Assembly (NCBI GenBank): GCA_021129875.1
Contig: JAJOKK010000072.1
Coordinates: 1 to 7,009 of the forward strand
Direction: 5' to 3'
From: Candidatus Bipolaricaulota bacterium
GTDB lineage: Bacteria > Bipolaricaulota > Bipolaricaulia > UBA7950 > UBA9294
Length of the DNA: 7,009 bases
Shown here: one piece after another, positions 1-5,314 of the stretch
Layout of the letters: every line of letters starts with the position of its first letter
How positions within the stretch are numbered: position 1 is the first letter of the stretch
Notes under the pieces: model-generated
The model's input: the letters and a program-made list of their open reading frames with translations, nothing else
Told to the model about the DNA's origin: nothing
Databases searched by the model: none
Program-made: the position numbers and the translations under genes

Positions 1-71
1 AGTAAGTCCCCAATCGGCTACTACACCCCCCGAGACGGTGAAAGCTTCTGTTCTGCAAGGAGAAGAGGGTT

Positions 72-212
72 ATGCAACAGCCTGATGGGTTCACTGAATG
101 CTTACAGTTTTGGGGTCACGTGTCGTTGTCTGTCGGAAGAGGGATGAGTATACTCGTCGACGGTATCCGGATGATCCGGTATCTCGATGAAGGGGGGAGT
201 AGATGGTTGTAA
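72..212 (+). CDS. Possible 46-aa upstream ORF overlapping the eno start
   Basis: This is an ATG-started frame of 46 codons ending at TAA 210-212, ten bases into eno in a different frame. It has a better ribosome binding site than most genes in the window: AAGGAG at 57-62, inside the purine run AAGGAGAAGAGGG, nine bases before the ATG. The product begins MQQPDGFTEC and ends GGSRWL; it has no recognised domain, signal peptide or clear membrane segment. Its position suggests either a leader ORF that couples translation to eno or a chance frame. Arguments against it are the unremarkable codon use and the candidate eno promoter at 126-154, which would start transcripts inside it. Treat it as a hypothesis. 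Confidence 0.22.
   Translation: MQQPDGFTECLQFWGHVSLSVGRGMSILVDGIRMIRYLDEGGSRWL
126..154 (+). promoter_or_regulatory. Candidate sigma70-type promoter for eno
   Basis: TTGTCT at 126-131 resembles the -35 box TTGACA (TTG and C match). TATACT at 149-154 resembles the -10 box TATAAT with one mismatch. The spacer is exactly 17 bp. Transcription would begin near 160 and give a leader of about 43 nt before the eno ATG. The -10 box lies within the perfect palindrome GAGTATACTC (146-155). The organism's sigma factor consensus is unknown, so this is a pattern match only. Confidence 0.42.
146..155. promoter_or_regulatory. 10-bp palindrome over the candidate -10 box
   Basis: GAGTATACTC is a perfect inverted repeat centred between 150 and 151. 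With one G-U pair it extends to 143-158, so the RNA could form a six-pair stem with a UAUA loop. It overlaps the predicted -10 element, where an operator for a dimeric repressor would act. It could also simply reflect the symmetry of the TATA sequence. Confidence 0.25.
167..179. promoter_or_regulatory. Interrupted palindrome CCGGAT-G-ATCCGG
   Basis: Two perfect 6-bp arms flank a single central base. A one-base loop cannot form a hairpin, so any function would be as a dyad DNA-binding site. It lies just downstream of the predicted transcription start and 24 bases before the eno ATG, a position typical of a repressor operator. No regulator family can be named from this sequence. Confidence 0.25.
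190..199 (+). promoter_or_regulatory. Ribosome binding site of eno
   Basis: The purine run AAGGGGGGAG ends three bases before the ATG at 203. Its AAGG start is at the usual distance of about nine bases. It fixes the enolase start at 203, which also matches where homologues begin (the conserved I-x-x-I-x-A-R-E-I-x-D-S-R-G-N-P block starts within a few residues). Confidence 0.6.
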
Positions 213-1483
213 TTGTAGATATCGAAGCGCGCGAAATCTTTGATTCACGTGGAAATCCGACGGTTGAAGCGGACGTCGTCCTGGAAGACGGGACATTCGG
301 CAGAGCCGCGGTCCCTTCCGGCGCATCTAAAGGGACCTATGAAGCGCTCGAACTGCGCGACGGGGATCCTCGCAGGCTCCATGGGCGCGGGGTCGCCAAG
401 GCGGTTAACAATGTCCTCCAGGAGATCGCCCCGGTCCTGGTCGGTCAGGACGCACTGGCGCAGGAGAAGATCGATCGGGTGCTGATCGATCTCGACGGGA
501 CAAAGAACAAGGGGCGACTGGGGGCGAACGCGATCCTCAGCGTCTCCCTAGCGACGGCGCGAGCCGCGGCGGAGAGTATCGGGCTTCCGTTCTTCCGCTA
601 CCTTGCCGGCGCCCGCGAGCCGCTCCTCCCCCTCCCTCTGGTGAACGTGCTGAACGGCGGAGCACACGCGGATAACAACGTCGATATTCAGGAGTTCATG
701 ATCGTTCCGATCGGGGCGACAACGATCCGCGAGGCGGTGCGGCGTTGTGCAGAGGTCTTCCACACACTGAAAAAGATTCTGAAGGAGAAAGGGCTGGCGA
801 CCGCGGTCGGCGACGAGGGCGGGTTCGCCCCAAACCTCGACGATAATAAGGAGGCTCTCTCCCTTCTTGTCACCGCAATCGAGAAGAGCGGCTACCGACC
901 CGGGGAGGATGTTGCCTTGGCGATCGATGCCGCAGCGACAAGCTTTTACGCGGATGGGGACTACCGATTCGCAATCGATGGTGAGGTGAACCGGCTCACG
1001 GCCGAGGACCTGATCGCGGTCTACAAGGACTGGGTGACGGCCTATCCGCTCGTCTCGATCGAGGACGGCCTGGCCGAGGATGACGAAGCCGGATGGAAGG
1101 CGCTCACCGCCGAGCTCGGAGGGAAGGTCCAGATCGTCGGGGACGATAACTTTGTCACCAACCCCGAAAAGCTGCGCCACGGGATCGATGCCGGCATCGC
1201 CAACTCGGTCCTGATCAAGCTGAACCAGATTGGGACCGTCTCGGAGACGCTCTCCACCATGGATATGGCCCACTTTGCCGGCTACACCAGCGTCGTCTCC
1301 CACCGTTCCGGGGAGACTGAGGATACTGCAATCGCGGATCTTGCCACAGGAACAGCGTGCGGCCAACTGAAGAGCGGTTCGATCTCGCGCAGCGAGCGGG
1401 TCGCCAAGTACAACCGCCTCCTGCGGATCGAAGCGGAGTACGAGCTGGGACTTGTTGCCTGGCCGGCGCGGTTCCGGCCGTAG
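203..1483 (+). CDS. eno: Enolase (phosphopyruvate hydratase)
   Basis: Enolase interconverts 2-phosphoglycerate and phosphoenolpyruvate in the cytoplasm and serves both glycolysis and gluconeogenesis. The 426 residues match the usual bacterial length of about 430, and the whole family pattern is present. The N-terminal domain starts with REIFDSRGNPTVEA (10-23) and includes the mobile loop PSGASKG (38-44). The barrel domain carries H155 and E164 (HADNNVDIQEF), catalytic E205 (GDEGG), Mg2+ ligands D242, E287 and D314, catalytic K339 in LIKLNQIG, SHRSGETED (366-374) and substrate-binding K390. Slightly unusual residues are T246-S247 where many bacterial enolases read Ser-Glu, and N316 in GDDNFVTN where Leu is usual; neither is a catalytic residue. 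It is the first gene of the block, with its own candidate promoter and a strong ribosome binding site. The identification is certain. RNA degradosome binding, known in Escherichia coli, cannot be inferred here. Confidence 0.98.
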   Translation: MVVIVDIEAREIFDSRGNPTVEADVVLEDGTFGRAAVPSGASKGTYEALELRDGDPRRLHGRGVAKAVNNVLQEIAPVLVGQDALAQEKIDRVLIDLDGTKNKGRLGANAILSVSLATARAAAESIGLPFFRYLAGAREPLLPLPLVNVLNGGAHADNNVDIQEFMIVPIGATTIREAVRRCAEVFHTLKKILKEKGLATAVGDEGGFAPNLDDNKEALSLLVTAIEKSGYRPGEDVALAIDAAATSFYADGDYRFAIDGEVNRLTAEDLIAVYKDWVTAYPLVSIEDGLAEDDEAGWKALTAELGGKVQIVGDDNFVTNPEKLRHGIDAGIANSVLIKLNQIGTVSETLSTMDMAHFAGYTSVVSHRSGETEDTAIADLATGTACGQLKSGSISRSERVAKYNRLLRIEAEYELGLVAWPARFRP

Positions 1484-1506
1484 ACGAAGACTGGAGCACC
1501 GGGTGT

Positions 1507-1528
1507 CGGACCGCTCTCTGGCGGTCCG
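1507..1528 (+). promoter_or_regulatory. Hairpin in the eno-ftsB intergenic gap
   Basis: An 8-bp perfect stem, CGGACCGC (1507-1514) with GCGGTCCG (1521-1528), encloses a 6-nt loop TCTCTG. It begins 24 nt after the eno stop. No T run follows (the next bases are TGGGGTGAG), so it is not a canonical intrinsic terminator. A hairpin here could be an mRNA 3'-end stabiliser or processing site that lets abundant eno message outlast the ftsB-dnaE-yvcK message, or a weak attenuator. The structure is visible in the sequence; its function is inferred. Confidence 0.45.
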
Positions 1529-1610
1529 TGGGGTGAGATGAGGACGATAGGGACGAGCAGAACAAGTGGTCGCTCGCGCGGCCGTTCCCACAGTCGGGCG
1601 CCTGCCCGGT

Positions 1611-1623
1611 GGAATATTATTCC
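1611..1623. promoter_or_regulatory. AT-rich inverted repeat at the ftsB start
   Basis: GGAAT (1611-1615) and ATTCC (1619-1623) are inverted arms around ATT, ending one base before the ATG at 1625. The only Shine-Dalgarno-like sequence for that ATG, GGTGGA (1608-1613), overlaps the left arm, so a small RNA stem could hide it. TATTAT (1615-1620) also resembles a -10 box, but no -35 box lies at a suitable distance, so a promoter is not supported. Confidence 0.25.
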
Positions 1624-1624
1624 T

Positions 1625-1897
1625 ATGGGGCGGCGACGCCTTTTTCTGTTTGGGATGATCGTCCTCATCGGCCTCCTCGCATCCCTCTACCTGGTCCGCT
1701 TCTTCGAGATCAGGCAGCTGCAGCACGAACTGGCAGTTCTGTCCGGGCGGACAGAGGCAGCGCGGCGAGAGCAGCAAGATCTGCTCATCCGGCTCGCCCT
1801 GGGGAACAGCCCTATAGCGATCGAAGAGGCGGCACGCGCGCGCCTCGGCCTTGTCAAGCCGGGGGAAGAGAAAGTCATCTTTATCGAAGGAAATTGA
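1625..1897 (+). CDS. FtsB/DivIC-type septum formation initiator protein
   Basis: This small bitopic membrane protein of the cell-division FtsQLB (DivIB-FtsL-DivIC) complex links the divisome to septal peptidoglycan synthesis. The 90 residues show the family plan. There is a short basic cytoplasmic start (MGRRR), one membrane helix at about 6-25 (LFLFGMIVLIGLLASLYLV) and a coiled coil at about 27-60 with Leu/Gln/Glu/Arg heptads. The extracytoplasmic end reads SPIAIEEAARARLGLVKPGE (62-81), the conserved IEExAR...LGLVKPGE signature. An earlier in-frame ATG at 1538 would add 29 Arg/Ser-rich residues. I prefer 1625 because the extra segment uses AGG, ATA, AGA and AGT codons unlike the rest, and the ATG at 1538 has GGTGAG too close to act as a normal binding site. 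FtsB and DivIC cannot be told apart here. Adjacency to eno also occurs in Gammaproteobacteria (eno-ftsB). It lies 3 nt before dnaE. Confidence 0.88.
   Translation: MGRRRLFLFGMIVLIGLLASLYLVRFFEIRQLQHELAVLSGRTEAARREQQDLLIRLALGNSPIAIEEAARARLGLVKPGEEKVIFIEGN
1886..1891 (+). promoter_or_regulatory. Ribosome binding site deciding the TTG start of dnaE
   Basis: GAAGGA lies inside the last codons of the ftsB-like gene, nine bases before TTG 1901. It supports 1901 as the dnaE start even though TTG is a weak initiator. The next in-frame ATG (residue 35) would remove the metal-binding HLHTH motif. Confidence 0.6.
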
Positions 1898-1900
1898 GCG

Positions 1901-4900
1901 TTGACCGAGCAGTTCGTTCATCTACACACACATTCTGAATACAGCATCCTGGATTCTTCCTGCAAGATCGCCGTGCTCCTCGACCGTGCGACAGCATGCG
2001 GGATGGACGCCCTCGCCCTCACCGATCACGGGGTGATGAGCGGGGTGATCAAGTTCTACCGCGAAGCGAAGAAGCGGGAGATCAAACCGATCATCGGCTG
2101 TGAGATCTACCTCGCCCCGGGCGATCGCCGCCGGAAGAAGGCGGAAAATGGGCAGCGCTTCCACCACCTCGTCCTCCTGGCGGCGGATAGTGAGGGGTAT
2201 CGCAACCTCCTCGCCATCGTCAGCCTTGCCCACACCGAGGGGTTTTACTATAAACCGCGCGCCGACAAGGAACTCCTGTGCCGCCATCACTCCGGTCTGA
2301 TCGCCCTCTCAGCCTGTGAGAGCGGTGAGATCCCTCGTCTTCTCCTTGCCGATCGCGCAGAGGATGCAGTCACGGCGGCGGCCGAGTACGCCGACATCTT
2401 CGGCGAGAAGAACTTCTACCTCGAACTCCAGGACCACGGGACGGAGCGTGGAAAGATCCTCCGCAAGCGGACGATCGAACTCGCACGCCGGCTCGACTTA
2501 CCGCTCGTAGCGACGAACGACGTCCACTACCTCGCCCCGGAGGACCGGTTAGCGCACGAGGTGTTGCTGAACATCCGCGCGAACAAGAAGATCACTGACC
2601 CTGATCGGAGGCGGTTCGACGGAGGTGGGTACCACTTCAGAACAGCAGCAGAGATGGAGGAACTCTTCTCCGATATCCCGGAAGCGCTCGAGAACACGCG
2701 GCTGATCGCCGATCGGTGCAACCTGGAGATCCCCCTCGGCCGGACCGTCATCCCTCCGTTCCCTCTTCCGGGTGAAATCACAGCGGATATGCACCTCCGT
2801 GACCTTGCGTACGAAGGCGCTCAAAAACTGTACCCCAGCATCACCGCAGAGGTGAAAGAGCGGCTCGACTACGAACTCTCCGTAATCGAGCGGATGGAGT
2901 ACGCCACCTCCTTCCTCATCGCGTGGGACTTCATCCGCTTCGCCCGCGATGAAGGCATTCCGGTCGGCCCGGGACGTGGCTCGGCCGCGGGGAGTCTGGT
3001 CTCCTACTGCACCGGGATTACACGTGTCGATCCGCTGAAATACAACCTGATCTTCGAGCGGTTCCTCAACCCTGATCGCATCAGCATGCCGGACTTCGAC
3101 ATCGACTTCTGCGTGAAGGGACGCGACAGGGTTATTGCGTACGTACAAAATAAGTACAGCCACGAAAAGACATCTCAGATCGCCACCTACGACCGCATGG
3201 CAGCGCGCAGTGTGATCCGCGATGTCGGCCGTGTCCTCGGCGTTCCCTACGGGACGACCGACCGGTTGGCTAAGCTGATCCCCTACGGTAGCAACCTGAA
3301 GCAGGCGCTCGATCAGGCGGGCGAGCTGGCAGAGTCATACAAACATGATGAAACGGTGAAACAGGTCATCGATATTGGGCGCCGCCTCGAGGGGTTGACG
3401 CGCAACAGCTCCACCCACGCCGCCGGCATGGTGATGTCGGCCGAACCGTTGCTCCACTACGTGCCATTGTTGCGGGTGAACGATGAGGAGATCGTCACCC
3501 AGTTCGACATGACCGATGTCGAGGCGATCGGCCTGCTGAAGTTCGACTTTCTCGGCTTACGGAACCTCACCCTGATCGATGAAGCGTGCCGCACACTGCG
3601 GGAGCGCGCAGGGATCGATATCGATATCGAAGTGATCCCGTTCGACGACGAGAAGACCTTCCAGATGCTCCGGGACGGGCAGACCGCAGGGATCTTTCAG
3701 CTGGAAAGCTCGGGGATGACCGCCCTCATCCGTCGTGTTCAGCCGGACCGTTTCGAGGACCTCATCGCCCTCCTCGCCCTCTACCGTCCGGGCCCGTTGG
3801 AGAGCGGGATGACCGACGACTACGCCGAGCGACGCAACGGCCGACAGGAGATCACCTACCCTCACCCAGCATTGAAAGATCTCCTCGAAGAGACCTACGG
3901 GCTCCCTATCTACCAGGATCAGGTGATGCAGATGGCGCAGAAGCTGGCCGACTTCACCCTTGCCGAGGCCGACATCCTGCGTAAAGCGATGGGGAAGAAG
4001 AATAAAGAGATCATGGCCGGGCTACGCGACAAGTTTCTCATCGGTTGCCGGAAGAACGGGATCGCTGCGGAACTGGCCGTGCAGAGCTTCAGCGACATGG
4101 AGAAATTCTCCAGCTACGGGTTCAATAAGTCTCACACGACAGCCTACGCGTTCATCTCCTACCAGACCGCCTACCTCAAGGCGAACTACCCGACCTACTT
4201 CATGGCGAGCCTGCTGGCAAGTGTGCAGGGAGACCTGGACAAAGTCGCCGCGTACATCGAGCAGTGCCGGAAGATGGGGATCGAAGTCCTGCCTCCTGAT
4301 ATAAACGAGAGCGAGTCGAGCTTCACCCCGGTCGCTGACGGCGTCATCCGCTTCGGTCTGGCCGCGATCAAACACGTGGGGGAGGGGGCGATCCACTCGA
4401 TCCTTGCCGCGCGGGGAGATCGGTTCACCTCCTTCTTCGATCTCTGCCGGCGGATCGAAGTGAACGGCGTAGATCGCGACACCCTTGAGGCGTTGATTAA
4501 GGCGGGGGCGTTCGACCTATTCGGCGCGTCGCGCCGCGGGCTCCTCCACCACCTCTCCGGGGGTATCGAGATGATGCAAGTCGCCCGTCAAGAGAGGGAG
4601 AGCGGGCAGCAATCGCTCTTCGACGACTGCAAAACGAGCGTCTCCGAGCCGCAGATCTCTGAGGATGAGTTCCCCCAAAGTGATCTGTTGCAGTTCGAAA
4701 AGGAGCTCCTCGGCCTCTACGTCAGCGCGCATCCGCTCGATCGCCACCAGGAGAGTCTGGATCTCTACTGCACCCCTCTTTCCGCGATGCATACCCTGCA
4801 GAAGGGAATGATCGTCACCATCGGCGGACAGGTGAAAACAATCCGAAGGATCGAGACGCACAAAGGGGAGCAGATGGCCTTCCTCTCCATAGATGACGGA

Positions 4901-5314
4901 GTGGCCGAGGCCGAGGTGACTGCCTTCCCCAGCGTCTTCGAACGGGCCACCTCCCTCCTCTCCGAGGACCAACTCGTCGGGTTGCGCGTCAGTGTGGGCG
5001 AGCGGAACGGCGAGCGGAATCTGATCATCGAGGAGACCTTTCCGCTTGATGAGGTCCCTTCCCGGATATCGCTCGCAGTCACACTGACCCTGAAGGAGGA
5101 CGAGATCGATCGCGATAGACTTGTCCCCCTATGCACCCTGATGCAGGAGAATCCGGGCACGGCACCGGTCGTCGTGCGGGTGGAGGGTGAACACGGCGGG
5201 GTCGAGGTGCGGGCGGGCGAGCGGTTCTTTGTCACCCCATCGACCGCGTTAAGGGAGAGATTGGAGACCCTCCTCGGAAAGGGACGGATAAGTTTTCGCC
5301 GCGGGGGCGCATGA
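1901..5314 (+). CDS. dnaE: DNA polymerase III alpha subunit (DnaE)
   Basis: This is the catalytic subunit of the replicative C-family DNA polymerase, acting at the replication fork with the sliding clamp. At 1137 residues it matches full-length DnaE (about 1160 in Escherichia coli). The PHP domain (about 5-215) has HLHTH, TDHG (41-44) and NDVHY (206-210). The palm (about 290-555) has GPGRGS (356-361), the catalytic pair in PDFDIDFC (D400, D402) and a third aspartate, D549, in FDFLGLRNLT. Fingers and thumb include YRPGPLESGM and SYGFNKSHTTAYAF (from 738). A helix-hairpin-helix region spans about 798-880. A clamp-binding motif QQSLF (903-907) precedes an OB fold (about 970-1045) and a short C-terminal domain. 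All nine PHP metal ligands known from proofreading DnaE1 appear present: H9, H11, D18, H43, E68, H89, C139, D207 and H209. Translation starts at TTG 3 nt after the ftsB-like gene and ends overlapping yvcK. No intein or frameshift is seen. Confidence 0.97.
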   Translation: MTEQFVHLHTHSEYSILDSSCKIAVLLDRATACGMDALALTDHGVMSGVIKFYREAKKREIKPIIGCEIYLAPGDRRRKKAENGQRFHHLVLLAADSEGYRNLLAIVSLAHTEGFYYKPRADKELLCRHHSGLIALSACESGEIPRLLLADRAEDAVTAAAEYADIFGEKNFYLELQDHGTERGKILRKRTIELARRLDLPLVATNDVHYLAPEDRLAHEVLLNIRANKKITDPDRRRFDGGGYHFRTAAEMEELFSDIPEALENTRLIADRCNLEIPLGRTVIPPFPLPGEITADMHLRDLAYEGAQKLYPSITAEVKERLDYELSVIERMEYATSFLIAWDFIRFARDEGIPVGPGRGSAAGSLVSYCTGITRVDPLKYNLIFERFLNPDRISMPDFDIDFCVKGRDRVIAYVQNKYSHEKTSQIATYDRMAARSVIRDVGRVLGVPYGTTDRLAKLIPYGSNLKQALDQAGELAESYKHDETVKQVIDIGRRLEGLTRNSSTHAAGMVMSAEPLLHYVPLLRVNDEEIVTQFDMTDVEAIGLLKFDFLGLRNLTLIDEACRTLRERAGIDIDIEVIPFDDEKTFQMLRDGQTAGIFQLESSGMTALIRRVQPDRFEDLIALLALYRPGPLESGMTDDYAERRNGRQEITYPHPALKDLLEETYGLPIYQDQVMQMAQKLADFTLAEADILRKAMGKKNKEIMAGLRDKFLIGCRKNGIAAELAVQSFSDMEKFSSYGFNKSHTTAYAFISYQTAYLKANYPTYFMASLLASVQGDLDKVAAYIEQCRKMGIEVLPPDINESESSFTPVADGVIRFGLAAIKHVGEGAIHSILAARGDRFTSFFDLCRRIEVNGVDRDTLEALIKAGAFDLFGASRRGLLHHLSGGIEMMQVARQERESGQQSLFDDCKTSVSEPQISEDEFPQSDLLQFEKELLGLYVSAHPLDRHQESLDLYCTPLSAMHTLQKGMIVTIGGQVKTIRRIETHKGEQMAFLSIDDGVAEAEVTAFPSVFERATSLLSEDQLVGLRVSVGERNGERNLIIEETFPLDEVPSRISLAVTLTLKEDEIDRDRLVPLCTLMQENPGTAPVVVRVEGEHGGVEVRAGERFFVTPSTALRERLETLLGKGRISFRRGGA

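Larger units (their letters stand above)
1..202. other. Leader region upstream of enolase, no firm gene
   Basis: This stretch looks less GC-rich than the genes downstream. On the plus strand one frame is open from the window edge to a TGA at 83-85 and another to a TGA at 145-147. Either could be the tail of an upstream gene, but both are too short to recognise and neither shows a family motif. The region contains a candidate small ORF at 72-212, a promoter-like element at 126-154, two short palindromes (146-155 and 167-179) and the eno ribosome binding site. No rho-independent terminator for an upstream gene is visible, since there is no GC-rich stem followed by a T run. Confidence 0.6.

Noticed and set aside
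1507..1528. The eno-ftsB hairpin as a rho-independent terminator
   Set aside because: The stem is good, but no T run follows on either strand, so termination is not supported; it is listed only as a structural element.
1615..1620. TATTAT as a -10 box of a separate ftsB promoter
   Set aside because: No acceptable -35 box occurs 16-18 bp upstream, and the transcript would start downstream of the chosen ATG.
548..1921. A 457-codon open frame on the minus strand opposite eno and the ftsB-like gene
   Set aside because: It is antisense to enolase with intact catalytic residues, contains no recognisable domain, is rich in Arg, Asp and Pro, and is typical of antisense frames in GC-rich coding DNA.
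2549..3163. A 204-codon minus-strand frame inside dnaE
   Set aside because: It lies wholly within a conserved part of DnaE and has no domain, ribosome binding site or independent composition signal.
3586..3984. A 132-codon plus-strand frame inside dnaE
   Set aside because: It is an out-of-frame shadow with an Arg/Pro/Asp-rich low-complexity product; the DnaE frame is continuous and conserved across it.
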